DNA of 64,000 nt, taken from positions 1 through 64,000 of the forward strand of contig JADDOH010000490.1 of assembly GCA_016648135.1 (NCBI GenBank), written 5' to 3'. Each line of letters opens with the position of its first letter. Within the stretch, counting starts at the first letter, position 1. Positions 10,111 through 21,310 of the stretch are shown piece by piece. A model generated the notes under the pieces. It worked only from the letters and a program-made list of their open reading frames with translations, had not been told where the DNA came from and made no database searches. The position numbers and the translations under genes are program-made. The stretch is from Agrypnia vestita. Taxonomy: Eukaryota; Arthropoda; Insecta; Trichoptera; Phryganeidae.

Positions 10111-11340
10111 TAAGTAGTGTGCTAGACGGTGCCCTCCTACGATTTTATAAATAATTCGAGTACCATCCGCTAGACAGTACTCTAACACGTAGTGTGTTGC
10201 ATTTATTTCATATGAAAGCACAATATAATGCAAAACAAGTAACTATCAAGGCCACATTTATATTGAGCCTTTGAGATGAGGGCTATATTGAGGAAAAAAC
10301 AATTGTGATTATGTAATTTCTAGTCTTATTGTAGTGTGAGTTACGGTGAAAACTCATTATTAACCAAAATTGATAAAAAATTATAACATTATAATGTAGG
10401 TAAATTATTGATATTTGTTTTTAAAGTGGTAAAAATGGAACCAATCAGTTTTGTGATAGCTAAAACAAGAGATACGTGTCTTTGAATCGACGATTCAAAG
10501 ACATTTGATGCGACGAATCAAAAAATGTGCATTTTCAAAAAAGCGGAAGAATCTAAATCATTTAATTCTGATGATCTTTAAATTAGGTGAAAGACAAACT
10601 ACATAACCTCTTCATGAGTTTATTAATAATTTTATATTGTGCTAGTCAAGTGTCGGGAATATCTGTTTAAAACTTTAATACGTATTTGTTTAATACTTCA
10701 GTGTCGATGAGAATTTCTGATACTCTCTAAACCTGAGTAGCAAAATATAAAATTATAATTAAACTCTTAAACTTTGTTTTTCACCTCATTTAATGATTAT
10801 TAGAAAAAAATGTATAGATTGAAGAAAGCTCCTGTATAATTTTGTGTCAATTTTTTAAATAAACATATATTATATTCGATAAAATTGGACTATGAATTAA
10901 TAATATGTTTAATATTTAAAGCAGGCCGGTTTTTAAAAAAACTCAAGTGGTTGAGTTGTAATTTAATTTTTTATTTAGTAATCCAGATACGTCAATGAAA
11001 TAAAATTGTTTTAATATAACGTCACAATAATATATATAGAATTGAAGTAGAAGCAATGAAAATTCGAGACTAAAATTCTGGTGTGCTTGGCTCCTTCCAT
11101 CTATCCTAGTTTAATTCATGGAGGCTTATTTTGCCCAGGTATTATTATGGAGACTCAGGATTGCCCGGAGGTTAGTGGCAGATGTCACGTGACACAGAAC
11201 ATACCATCAGACTGCCTGTCGATGACGGTCTGTCCTCCTGGATCCTCCTGCTTCCCTTTTGACCTAAATGTGCCAAAAGAAGATAACTTCAAAATTTTAT
11301 ATTGAACCGATGACCGGTAGTTCAATAAAGTGAATTGTAT
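10110..11340. other. No gene recognised
   Basis: AT-rich sequence. The ORF at 11081-11305 has no recognisable domain and lacks visible splice context. I see no RNA gene or clear repeat boundary here. Confidence 0.4.
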
Positions 11341-11341
11341 A

Positions 11342-11533
11342 TGCCTTTTCATATAAGCAAATCATTGCAATTGAATTAGTGTTGGTACAGTGCGTAAAAC
11401 ACACATTGTTTCGTTGTGTTAAGTTTGCGGATACGAGAGGAGCGTATCCGTAAACTTAACACAACGAAACAATGCGCGTATTGTGCACTGTACCCAGACT
11501 AACTCAATTGCATGCTTATATGAAAAGACCTAC
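11342..11533. repeat. Foldback element, about 190 bp
   Basis: The two halves are inverted copies: TATGCCTTTTCATATAAGCA and CTTATATGAAAAGACCTACA at the ends, and TTTCGTTGTGTTAAGTTTGC with its complement near the centre around 11410-11470. The GTTTCGTTGTG / CACAACGAAAC core recurs at 46790-46885. It has no coding capacity. Confidence 0.75.
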
Positions 11534-11636
11534 ACCACTCGTTCGTTCAGTAATGTGAACTGTTCAAAATGAGCAGTTCATTCATGAACTACTCATCTCT
11601 AATTGCTGAACAGCTGAACAGACCTGACGAGCTTGT

Positions 11637-12115
11637 AGGGATGGGTAATTGAAAAAAAAATATCGATATATATCGAATCGATATTTTTAAAAAGTATCGA
11701 AAATAATCGATATACATTGGGAAAAATATATCGATATTTATCGATATTATTTTTTCAAAAATGTAAGGGGAATAAGCTTCACCGGAAAAAGGTCACCGGA
11801 AAAAATATATCGATTATCCGAGAAAAAATATCGATGACCAAAAAAAGTTCGCCAGTAAAAAAGTGAAAAAAGATACCCAAAAAAGGTCGCCGAAAAAAAA
11901 AAATCGATATATCGGAAAGAAAATATCGATATATCGGAAAAAATATATCGATATATCGGGAAAAAATATATCGTTGACCAAAAAAAGTGAAAAAAGATAC
12001 CCAAAAAAGGTCGCCAGAAAAAAATGTAAAAAAGTCGCCAAGAAAAAAAAATCGGTTATCCCAGAAAAAAATATCGATATATCAAAAAAAATATCGATAT
12101 TTTTTACCCATCCCT
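11637..12115. mobile_element. CGATA-array element with 12-bp TIRs and 10-bp target duplication
   Basis: The 479-bp body starts AGGGATGGGTAA and ends TTACCCATCCCT, a perfect 12-bp terminal inverted repeat. It is flanked on both sides by ACGAGCTTGT (11627-11636 and 12116-12125), a perfect 10-bp direct repeat. The interior is A-rich and carries about ten CGATA boxes, mostly as ATATCGATAT, plus two copies of GTGAAAAAAGATACCCAAAA. The minus-strand ORFs (Phe-rich) are low complexity, not genes. The TSD length is in the range known for Mutator-like elements, but no transposase supports that class. Confidence 0.8.
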
Positions 12116-12940
12116 ACGAGCTTGTTATCTTTTTCCTGTCAGATAAGCATGTGTTAATATGGTTAATATAATGCAAGCAATTCACACATATTACCATACA
12201 TATTTTATCTTATGACACCTACTCGATTCGCAGAAGAATGAACGAAATACATATAATTTTTATTGAGTCGTTCAAAAAGCTCAATATGTAGAAAGCGTGC
12301 AGCGTATCTTGTGTTCTGCCATTTCGAATTCCGAGTTAGAAGTTTTGCTATTTTTTATTTCGTGTGAGTACATGTTTTTTGTGTGTACCTATATTGCAAA
12401 TTCAAACAATTGTTGGTTCATCCTATGCACCCATAGAGGTAATATTGTCGTTAAGCTATTTGCGGGTGTGTCCTAAGTTAGGTTATGAATTTGACGTGAA
12501 ATTTTGCACGCATGTACCCAATTGATAAAATTATGTCCTAGTGTCATTTAACATTCGTTTAGGTATGGTCTAGCATTGACACATTATAATAGGTCTAGTA
12601 CGATATTTCTCGGATATATGTATGTGTAATGATAAAAACGTTTAAGTTAATTAATAAACGTTCAAGTTTAAAGTTTAAAATGCTATCCTATTAAGGTTTA
12701 TGTTACTACTAAATAAATAATACTAGCTGTAACCCTTGAAAAATGATATAAGTACTTAGGTATTTTTACATGTCGGTTCCTAAAGAATAAGTATGGAAAA
12801 TTTGGGTAAGACCTGTCAAACGGTGTAGATTTGTATAGAAAATATATCGTGGGGAGAGGATGGGGTAAAAAATAATTTAAAATAAATAATTAAAGTTACG
12901 GACGTTAGATTTTTATGTGTAACATGTTTACGCTCGGTTC

Positions 12941-13016
12941 ATGGGCTGGGTTCGCAGACATGGGCTGGGTTCGCAGACATGAGCTGGGTTCGCAGACATG
13001 GGCTGGGTTCGCAGAC
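12941..13016. repeat. 19-bp tandem repeat, four copies
   Basis: Four head-to-tail units of ATGGGCTGGGTTCGCAGAC occur, the third with one change (ATGAGC). The unit length is not a multiple of three, so the ORF that runs through it is not a protein repeat. Confidence 0.9.
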
Positions 13017-13019
13017 TTT

Positions 13020-14620
13020 CTTACCGACTCGTCCAAACGTTACCGAGAAAAGATGTACACATCTAGTAAGACTAGCTATTTTTTTAACAAAATCATTTTT
13101 TAAATATATTTATTTTTTATCACACCTCTGGTAGGTACAAACTTGTGATACGCAGAGACGTGCACTGCATATAAGAAAAAAGCTGAGCATTACTAGAAAC
13201 TCTGGGAAATTAACATAAATTCAATAATCTACATATTGTCAAGGAACGAGGCTTTGGGAGAAAATGAAAACACTAGAAATTTATTTAGTTTAATTTATTA
13301 CCAAAGAAAGTCCTGGACACGAGTCAAATTTTAGTGCTGTTCTTAATTTTGCAGTCGCCAAATGTCTTCCAAAACATTTCATGCATTTATTATCAAATTG
13401 TTCCTTAATTCGCATTAATTAACGCTATTTCTAGTCCTTGGATCACTTCTGAAAAACTCTGTTAGATATTCGCTCGTAGTAACAATTCGCCTTGGTTTCC
13501 TCTTTAATTCACTTTTTACTTGCGCTGGTTTCACTTACTAATATCGCGCTTTGTAGTACCTATCACTGATCACTGATTCACACTGGTTCACTGTTCGCAC
13601 GGAGATGTCGCTTTGGTAATTTTACAAACTCAATTCCCGAGCCCGCGTCGCGTGACTACCAAAATTCCTCCGAATGATTCATTTTAGAGTTAACGAGAAA
13701 TATCGAATGATCCATATTATTATCTTCTTAACGAACATTTTACCGTTAATTTATTTGATTAAACTTTGTTAATACATATATGAATACATGTCTTTGTTCA
13801 TACTGATATACACTTTATAATTGTCTTTACTTAATTTGTGATATATGTACTTAGCAAAAATATGTTTTTTTTTACATTCTGTCACAGAGTATTAATTTGT
13901 AAAGAGGTGAACAAATCCCGTTTTTATGAGAGGGGATTGGATAAGTGCAGAAGAATGTCCCCCTTGCGTCTATTTAAGGCACATTTTACATACGCATTAT
14001 TCTAGCATAATCAAATCCCCTTGCAAACAACAATACAACAATTATTACAAAAGATATTGTTTTATAAATTTCATATGTAAGTACAGTAGCCGGCAAACAT
14101 CTTGAAATTCTACGGCGTAGTAGGGGGAAGTTTGCGCATCTACCTTTCCACCAACGAGACCCAAATTTCGTCTTCTGCGCATTCCCCCACCACGCCAAAT
14201 AATTTCAAGAAGTTTGCCGGCAGCTGTATGTATATGTATACATTTGTAAACGATCATGCATGCAGATGTATATTTACATATATAATGTACACTGTCATTT
14301 AGATATATATAAGATTTTTATTTTACTGTAATAGGTGTAAACCGTAGAAATAAAATAAATAAATAAATACATTATTCTGCCGCGCACTTTCTTCGGCGAT
14401 CGAACATTATAGAAGCCTCTAGGGAGATGACACTGTCACAGTTGGCTGCACGCCATCGCGTGTCGCTATTGTCTATTTTTAGCGCTTAGTACTCAGTACC
14501 TCGTAACAATATACACGGATGATTTATGATAATTACGCTAGTGCCCGCCGTGTGGCAGTTGTATCTATTATTTTAAAGTTTACCGCCACTATCAAGCGAA
14601 GCACTATTATTTTTCGAGTT
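13020..14620. other. No gene recognised
   Basis: AT-rich sequence. An imperfect inverted repeat around GCCGGCAAAC/TTTGCCGGC at 14090-14222 encloses short ORFs on both strands and is probably a small foldback element. Otherwise I see nothing with support. Confidence 0.4.
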
Positions 14621-14625
14621 ATTCT

Positions 14626-14930
14626 TATTTTATTACTTTAACATCGGGTACACATATGCGCTCATTGTCGGTCCCTAAGTCCCTCAAATTACGGTTTCGA
14701 CCCACTGTGCGCCGCTCGCGTCGCGTCGTTGGGTTCAAAGGGACGAGCGCGATGCTTGAGCGCGTAGGTATGAGCCTTAGAGTATATATATATATACTCT
14801 AAGGTATGAGCGCATTCGGCAAATGTGTGAACGGTAGATCGTGATCAGCATGTTTCGGCGAATGTCTCGACGAGCGGCGAGACGCGGAATGAGCGCGTAT
14901 GCGTACCCGATGTTAAAGTAATAAAATAAA
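14626..14930. repeat. MITE with about 40-bp terminal inverted repeats
   Basis: The ends read TTTATTACTTTAACATCGGG at left and its complement at right (about 14905-14928), continuing inward as GTACACATATGCGCTC against GAGCGCGTATGCGTAC. The centre has a perfect small palindrome CCTTAGAGTATATAT with its complement (14772-14804). Inside the left end is GTCCCTAAGTCCCTCAAATT, shared with 15510. Confidence 0.75.
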
Positions 14931-14931
14931 T

Positions 14932-15344
14932 GGTGACTGACCCCGCTTTGAAACCTTTTTTCCCATACCTTGTCTAGTCTACCATCGTTTGATGCTATTA
15001 ACGTGTACATAAACTTGCAACTCTACCAGATAAATGGATCGAGAAAATAAAAAAACGTAAATATTTATAATATTATTTTTTATTTTCTTAATTTCTTTTA
15101 TGTCAAACTAAATATGAAATAGTGAGTACAAGTACATTATAACACAAATAATCAACAAAAAACCCAACAAAATTAGACTAAAAACTAACTAAATGAACAC
15201 TTAATAATACAGCAGCAAACTTATTATTTTTACAATTTTACGATATATATACAAGGTGTACCAGAGCTAGCAGCAGAAAATTGGCCGGTAGATTCCTGAC
15301 TATGTTATGAGTCTAAAAGGTTTCAAAGCGGGGTCAGTCACCAC
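14932..15344. mobile_element. Non-autonomous element with 24-bp TIRs
   Basis: The left end is GGTGACTGACCCCGCTTTGA and onward; the right end at 15319-15344 is its perfect complement. The body is the same sequence as 9540-9930. The copy at 9540 keeps only a mutated left end (GACTGACCCTGATCTGAAAC), so this copy defines the element. No transposase ORF. Confidence 0.7.
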
Positions 15345-16460
15345 TTAGCGGAAATTTAATTTTATTTGATCCGCTCCATGCAAAAAATACAAAACTTTTT
15401 TTTTTGCCCAAACTATAAAGTTTAGGAAAAAGTTTCATAGGACAACTATTGATAAAGTTAATGAGCTCTATCCAAGAAAAAAGTAAAAAAAGAAAGTTGG
15501 TCCCTAAGTCCCTCAAATTACGGTTTCGACCCACTGTGCGGCGAGGCGCGAGGCGATATGTACGACGATTAGCGAGCCTGCTGTTTACACAATTGCCGCA
15601 ATTTGTTCAGATGGTTTTCTAGACTTATTTACCCTTCTGATTCATTTAATATTCTAAAACTTATGATGATAAACGTGTGATGACCTATGTATGCAAAAAG
15701 AATAGATTTTTACGAAAATGGTTTCTTTAATTGGTGAAAAACGCAAAAATGTATGCTTTTTGTTTAACTATTTTATTTATTTACACTGTTTATTTAGTTT
15801 CATACGTGTTGTATGGGCTGATATATGATTTAAATTAAAATTTATTGTATTACATAATCTACAATCACTTAAAGATTTTCATTATCAAGTTTTTGAATCC
15901 AGTTTAAACTCCTTTATATTTATTACTGTGTTTTGTATTGTCTTCGGCAGACTATCGAAGATCTTAAGGCCTTTACATTAGACAATTTTGTAAATTGTTT
16001 TTCTTTTTCTTTTGAAGTCTTATGCTATTGGCGCCTCTTGTGTTGTATGAATGAAAATACTTATTTTGTTTAATCTTGTTATCAAAGTATTTGGCAATAA
16101 CCGTGTCTGATTTTAAATGTTTGTACCAAAACATTATATTGTATTCTTTGATTTACTGATTCAAATTTTAAGCCATTCACCATTTTTGTTATTTTTGTCC
16201 TATTACATTTCAAAATTATACGAATTGCTTTGTTTTGCATTAATTATAGTTTCTTTAGCATTCCTTCGTTGCTTATAAACAATATGCTATTATTTATGCT
16301 TATAAATAAAATAAACTGGCTCTTTTTTAATATATTTTAATTAATTTTTAATATACTGTCGTACTCAAGCCATATAAATACAACTTAATTCAAAAATTCT
16401 TTCTGCGGAATAACAGACAGATCAACTGAACGGCGTTTTTGGAAGCCATAAAGATACTGA
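15345..16460. other. Repeat-derived sequence, no gene
   Basis: 15345-15545 is the inverted partner of 9340-9545. At 15690-15775 there is a scrap of the GCATAGATTTTT MITE core. The rest is AT-rich with no ORF of note. Confidence 0.5.
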
Positions 16461-16568
16461 TTGATACACATGCTTATTAGTGGCAAGTGAGCATGCGCAG
16501 TATTGGCCTTCTTTAGCCCTTGCTTATTAGTGGCATGTGCATATTAGTAGCAATGTGCTAGTACATTA

Positions 16569-16612
16569 GCATGCTCAAAAATCAACCGGCGGTTGATTTT
16601 TGAGCATGCTAA
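16569..16612. repeat. Perfect palindrome around GCATGCTCAAAAATCAACCG
   Basis: AGCATGCTCAAAAATCAACC is followed directly by CGGCGG-type centre and the exact complement ending GAGCATGCT. It is an inner inverted repeat of the 16466-17093 element. Confidence 0.85.
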
Positions 16613-16769
16613 TGTCATTCACCATGAGAAGGGGTATCTTTTGAGCATGTGTGAACAGGCTTGCTTATATGAGCATGCTTATGTCATTCTCGGCTGCCGG
16701 CTAGTATCATAATCATAATCAATGCGATAATCAATGCGATCTTCTCAATCCGCGACAGATTAAACAAAT

Positions 16770-16988
16770 ATGGCGCGTTGGGGAAATGATAAAACATTAC
16801 TTATCGTGACTTATTATAGGAATCACGAATGTCTGTGGAATACTCGGTCACCGCTATGTAAAAATAATAAAGCAAGAAATAATGTTTATGAAACTTTATT
16901 AAAAGACATGAATCATTCAAATCTTACAATAAAAAATATAAAAACTAAAATCAAAAATGTGCGGATGGAAACTCGGGAACTATTTTGA
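16770..16988 (+). CDS. Small MADF/SANT-like protein in a transposon
   Basis: The 72-residue ORF starts MARWGNDKTLLIVTYYRNHE and keeps the MADF/Myb-SANT-like spacing: a Trp near the start, LL.....Y..H..LW....P..K....R...Y..LL, then K.IK..K..R. PIF/Harbinger transposons encode such a DNA-binding accessory protein next to the transposase. No transposase follows, and the ORF stops shortly after the domain. It may be a complete minimal protein or the first exon of a lost one. The upstream context AAATATGGCG is acceptable for initiation. Confidence 0.5.
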   Translation: MARWGNDKTLLIVTYYRNHECLWNTRSPLCKNNKARNNVYETLLKDMNHSNLTIKNIKTKIKNVRMETRELF

Positions 16989-17164
16989 TTTAATGGTTCA
17001 CTTGAATTTTCTATTTCAGTTTGAAAAGTTTCAATCTTAAACTAGAGTTCCTCTCTATTCTGTGACAAGAGCATGCCACTAATAAGCATGTGTGTTTCAT
17101 TGTTAACTTTGAGCTTGCTTATTAATTTAGGTAGGAATCAAACTATAAAGTATTGTGTAAAGTA

Positions 17165-17530
17165 TAAAGATATCAATATTGGCGTCATTACAATGTTAAA
17201 CAATAACTGTCAAAATACAGAAATAGATATTGCTTATTTCAGAATACGGCCGAGTTATTGTATGACATTGTAATGACCCCAATTTTGAAGTTCTAAGTTT
17301 GACAGGTTTGAAATCCATGAATTCAATCAATCAGAAAGCTCTAAAACGTAAACAAACGTTAAGTTATTCACAATTATGAATAATGAGCTTTCTATCGATT
17401 GAATTCATTAATTTCAAACCTGTCAAACTTAAAACTTCAAAATTGGCGGCATTACAATGTTATATAATAACTAAGTGTCAAGATACAGAAATAGCAATAT
17501 TGCTTATTTCGGAATAAGACCGATTATTCT
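17165..17530. repeat. Foldback element, diverged inverted halves
   Basis: The left half carries ATTGGCGTCATTACAATGTT and GACAGGTTTGAAATCCATGA. The right half has TTCAAACCTGTCAAACTTAA, then the GGCATTACAATGTTA block again. The centre holds AACGTTAAGTTATTCACAAT. A partial third copy lies at 43690-43825 (AACTTAACGTTTGTTTACGT, TCCAAACCTGTCAAACTGAA). Confidence 0.7.
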
Positions 17531-17873
17531 GTTTCTTAAGACAATAATATTTAAAAGGGTCAAAAATGCGCTAAATAATTGAAATATCAACTTCCTCTTT
17601 CACTAATTCGATAATTTTACTATCTTACTAAAGTGTTGTTTTCGTGATCATTCATTGCGTTTGAAAGCAATGTTTAGTGTAGCATTTTACTCTGACATAT
17701 TTAACTTGTAATTTAATAAGTGTATTAGAGAAAGATGATGGATTTGTTTATTGAAAATATTTCAAATATTTCGCTTTTATTATTATAATAAAAAAACAAC
17801 CGACGGATGTTTCGACGCTAACCTTTAATTTGAAAATCTTCAGTAATCCCTAGTTTTCACTGACAGGCCCGAA

Positions 17874-18068
17874 TTCAATCATTTTCAGTGCAAAAGAACA
17901 CTTTTAAGGCGTATCTTTAAATTATCTAAGGTCTGAATTCAGGGTCAATACTTAGATAATTTAAGGTTAAGGTACGCCTTAAAAAGTGTTATTTTGTACT
18001 AAAAATTACGCTTTTGAGGCATACCTTAACCTTTAAATCACTAAGTATTGACTATGAATTCGGACCTT
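17874..18068. repeat. MITE with CCCGAATTCA ends
   Basis: Starts GGCCCGAATTCAATC and ends GAATTCGGACCT. Inside are inverted AAGGCGTATCTTTAA / TTAAGGTACGCCTTAA-type blocks. A second copy at 46094-46228 has the same ends (GGCCCGAATACAGA to TCTGTATTCGGGTC) and the same inner blocks. Confidence 0.75.
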
Positions 18069-18109
18069 TAGGTGAAATGTCGACATTTATGGACAAAAGC
18101 GACATCAAA

Positions 18110-18310
18110 GTTAACATTTTTTTTCGATATTTTTTACTTATTTTCTGTAAAACGTTGTACTATCACTACAGTAACTTATACCTATAGAATATTAAAAATT
18201 CATTCACTTTGTTACAAGTCGAATAAAATGATTGAAACCTTGTAAAAATTTAAAAAATATTTTTTGTATGGTTTTTGTCATTTTATTTGACTTGTATTAA
18301 AGTGGAACGG
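18110..18310. repeat. GAATGAATTTTTCATAA dispersed repeat, copy 2
   Basis: Inverted relative to copy 1: GACATCAAAGTTAACATTTT, TTTCTGTAAAACGTTG, AAAAATTCATTCACTTTGTT and AAGTCGAATAAAATGATTGA. At the right end the block also turns back on itself (TTTTTGTCATTTTATTTGAC). Confidence 0.65.
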
Positions 18311-18355
18311 ACGGGGTTGAGCCATGTAAAAAAATGAAAACATAATCTGACAAAT

Positions 18356-18658
18356 ATGAGCGGCGCGTGGCCAAACAAATCAGCCGCTACACACAGAAAA
18401 TTGCTTTGGAGACGAGGTGTGTATGCCACCACTGGAAATTGGGTTGCCGATCGGAGCGCGCGCAAGTCAGTGCCCAGCGGCCGTCGCCGCGACTGGAGGG
18501 GGGCCGCCCGCGCACGCTGCTTCCAACCAGCTGTAGAACAACATCGTCCGGACACTAGCCCTGAGGAGGGCCCTTTGTTAAATGAATATGAGAATGTGAT
18601 GCCTGTCTTGGCCGCCGATGTTATTTCCAGCCACAAGTGTCGTTACAAATATGTGTGA
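18356..18658 (+). other. GC-rich ORF of 100 codons, identity unknown
   Basis: A locally GC-rich stretch encodes an open frame ending in an LLNEYENVMPVLAADVISSH segment. It is followed by AT-rich sequence with an AATAAA-like signal near 18807. It could be a terminal exon or a retroposed fragment. I recognise no domain, and a frame with few stops is expected at this GC content. Confidence 0.2.
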
Positions 18659-19761
18659 AATTTGTATATGTTATGAAAATGTTTTAAAAAATATGTTGAT
18701 GCCTTGTGAGAAGCAGCGCTTGGCGCCCTTTTGTATGCAATATTGTCATGTGCATTATATTGAATCTCTGATGAGAAAATGTATTGGAATTTTATGAATT
18801 TTTATGAATAAAATGGAAATAAATATTTTTTTATTAGGCACCTACTGGTGCGTGGACAGAGGTTAGAAGTTTGAACCGAAGGGATTCTTCCGCGATGTAA
18901 CGCCCCAAATAAAGTATGTGTGTGGCACGCGGTTCCCGCGATGTTCGCCAACACTATATGGGCATTAGTGTGGCACGCAATATCCGTCAACACGGGAGAC
19001 GAGTCTCGCTGCAGAGGGCCTCGTCTCTTTCTTTCCGCCGTAGAATCCGCCGACGGGCAAATAAATGTTTTTGAATATGAGAGATTTGACAAGCTCACCT
19101 GACCGGCTATAACTTCTAACGCCTAGTACCTACTCAAATTCCGAGCCCCCGTCTGAGATGCGTAAATGGGATACCCTCCACGGGGGCCCGAAGGCCTGAA
19201 CCTGGCGCCATCGTGGAGATGGTCCATCATGAAATAAATGCGTACTGGAAGACCGTGAGAAAATTTTGTATTTTCTCGATTTGGAAACGGTGTACGCCTG
19301 CTTTCGGGCCCACGTCGCGGTAAGCTCGCGCACACGGCTCGCCGTGGAGAATATTAAAAAGTCGAATTTTTAATCGACGATCAGAGCGGCTTACCGTGGA
19401 CGAATTCCTACTTATGTAGTGTCATTGCATTCCTTTACTGAATGCCTGTCTGGAGAATATATTTTTATATATGTGGAATGATATAGGCGCGCCTGAGAGT
19501 GGAATAAAAAATTGGTTTTGGCGCTTCTTTGAATGCCTGTAACTCAGTAAATATTTACCTGACATATTTGGAATTACTGTTAAAATGAGCGCTTGCATGC
19601 GCAATTTATATTTGTCATAGCAAAACTTGTAAAAATACTGTTTTTGATTTTTTATGAATTTTTGAAAATTTGAGCCGTTTGTGGCAAATTTAATTTTAAT
19701 ATTTTGGGCCTTGTATGACCCAGCCTGTCCAAACAACTGTGTTATTATCATCTGCTAGGTC

Positions 19762-20200
19762 TGTTATTACAAATTAATCTGTATCTGCTATATGGAATCT
19801 GCCTCGCGGTGGAATTGCGCAACCGCGACTGACGTAGTTCACCGCTCGGCCGCTGGGAGCGCTGCGGCGCCTTCCCAGAATCCGGCAACCTTATTGGCTT
19901 ATGTAACATGCTATGACGCAATCTTTTGCAATTTTGAATTTGGTATAAATATAACGCATTGAAAAGCGAGTACTATAGTTACGCAACCCGCGTGGTACGA
20001 AAATCGCTGTTTGGACAATCTTCTCGCTGACTTTTATTTCTGACCCCTGCTCATCTTCTCTGGACTTCTGCTTTCTTGGATTTTTGTGAACACTGCCTTC
20101 TGACCTGGACTTCGCTTCGGATTTTTTCTTCGAATTTCATACGATAAAGCACTACCTCGGCGTTTGACTTCTGGCATATCCACGGACTACGAGCTTCACA
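19762..20200 (+). repeat. Possible LTR with core promoter
   Basis: The stretch runs from TGTTATTACA to GAGCTTCACA (TG...CA), contains a good TATA box in GGTATAAATATAACGC near 19941, and is followed nine bases later by TGGTGGCGATCTC, which is reminiscent of a tRNA primer-binding site. No gag-pol sequence or second LTR is in view. A host promoter is an alternative reading. Confidence 0.3.
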
Positions 20201-20324
20201 GCAAATTCTGGTGGCGATCTCTGCCTCACCAGCGAAGACAACTGAGCCGCATAAAAAGTGTTCTTGTCCGGAACATAAAGTGAACGAATTTTTAATATTC
20301 CGTATAAGTTACTAACTAAAGTGA

Positions 20325-20470
20325 TAGTCCGAAATTTTACGAAAATAAGTAGGAAATGTTGAAAAAAAATTACAATCGACATTTCACCCAAATTAAGAAT
20401 ATTTTCAATTCAAAATTGCAAGAAGACTCCCCCGAAGTTTTTGCTACTAGCTACGAGACACCCTGAATAT
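20325..20470. repeat. GAATGAATTTTTCATAA dispersed repeat family, copy 3 (partial)
   Basis: The terminal part only: TTTTACGAAAATAAGTAGGA, GACATTTCACCCAAATTAAG, TTCAAAATTGCAAGAAGAC, and the end GCTACTAGCTACGAGACACC. The last block matches 44690-44720. Confidence 0.6.
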
Positions 20471-20759
20471 TATATACGGCAGAATCCGGATTATACAGCA
20501 TCTGATTGACTGGAACTAATTTGAAATCGAAAAAATAATTTTTAAAACGAAAATGTTCCACATTATTCATAATAACCAAAAACGTGTTTAGATTTGAAAA
20601 CGAAATGATCTCTCAAAACATGTCTTTAATGTTTATTATTTACTTTATTTTAGGGCCTTTTGACATCAATATATTAATTACGCTAACCAATGTCGTTTGT
20701 TTCTGTCTCCATATGATGATTTCTATTTGCATACAATAATTTTGCCACGTTGCTTATCG

Positions 20760-20842
20760 GGTCCTGTGGCGCAACCATAAGCAATGAATAACACGTCTGA
20801 CTACGGATCAGAAGATGCCAGGTTCGAATCCTGGCAGGATCG
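20760..20842 (+). tRNA. tRNA-Arg(ACG)-like, with enlarged D-loop
   Basis: The acceptor stem GGTCCTG pairs fully with CAGGATC (one G-U). The anticodon arm TCTGA-CTACGGA-TCAGA gives anticodon ACG. The T arm CCAGG-TTCGAAT-CCTGG is intact and the discriminator base is G. This is the usual eukaryotic tRNA-Arg(ACG) layout. The D arm is odd: about ten extra bases lie in the D-loop (CCATAAGCA region) and the stem has a C-A mismatch, so the whole is 83 nt and not about 73. The extra bases damage the internal A box. It may be a tRNA pseudogene; no CCA or A tail follows that would mark a retroposed copy. Confidence 0.7.
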
Positions 20843-21164
20843 AATTATTTTTTACGGTCGAGAATATTTTTTTTGTTGAAATTTTAATTACATTTTTGGT
20901 TTGGAACATTCATGTTTTATATTATTTATATTAAATTTTTTTTATTATGTAACAAACCAAATTAAACAAAGATTAATTTTTTATAATGTTGTATAAAAGT
21001 AATCAACCTGCGAGAAGAGAAGAGAGTAGGTACCTACCTATCGAACTGTGATTTATTCCGCTCTGACTTAATAGTGAATAAATACTTTGTTATTTATTCG
21101 TTTAGAAATACTGAATAAATACTTTGTCTTAATTATATCTAAACTACCCGTAATTAAAAGTGGA

Positions 21165-21310
21165 AATTTGCCGGAAACTATTGGCCAAGAAGCGGCTGAC
21201 GTAGGCATAGGTAAACAATTGTGTTTGCTGCACAGCAAACACAATTGCCCGCGAAGCGGCCACAATAGCAAAAATGGAAATTTGCCAGATACAATTGGCC
21301 GCTTTGATTG
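21165..21310. repeat. Small foldback with CAATTGTGTTTGCTG hairpin
   Basis: A perfect hairpin CAATTGTGTTTGCTG / CAGCAAACACAATTG (21218-21247) is nested between two direct GGAAATTTGCC blocks and GCGGC boxes. It has no coding capacity. Confidence 0.6.

Larger units (their letters stand above)
16466..17093. mobile_element. Element with ACACATGCTTATTAGTGGCA ends, carrying one MADF-like ORF
   Basis: The left end (16466-16485) and the right end (17074-17093) are inverted copies of ACACATGCTTATTAGTGGCA. Between them are more GCATGC boxes, a 44-bp palindrome at 16569-16612 and a 72-codon ORF. The terminal repeats plus a single DNA-binding ORF suggest a non-autonomous DNA transposon that kept only its accessory protein. 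I cannot read a convincing target duplication. Confidence 0.55.

Noticed and set aside
11747..12041. Phe- and Ile-rich minus-strand ORFs
   Set aside because: Low-complexity translation of the A-rich CGATA element.
12915..13103. ORF through the 19-bp tandem repeat
   Set aside because: The repeat unit is not a multiple of three, so the peptide is not a protein repeat under selection.
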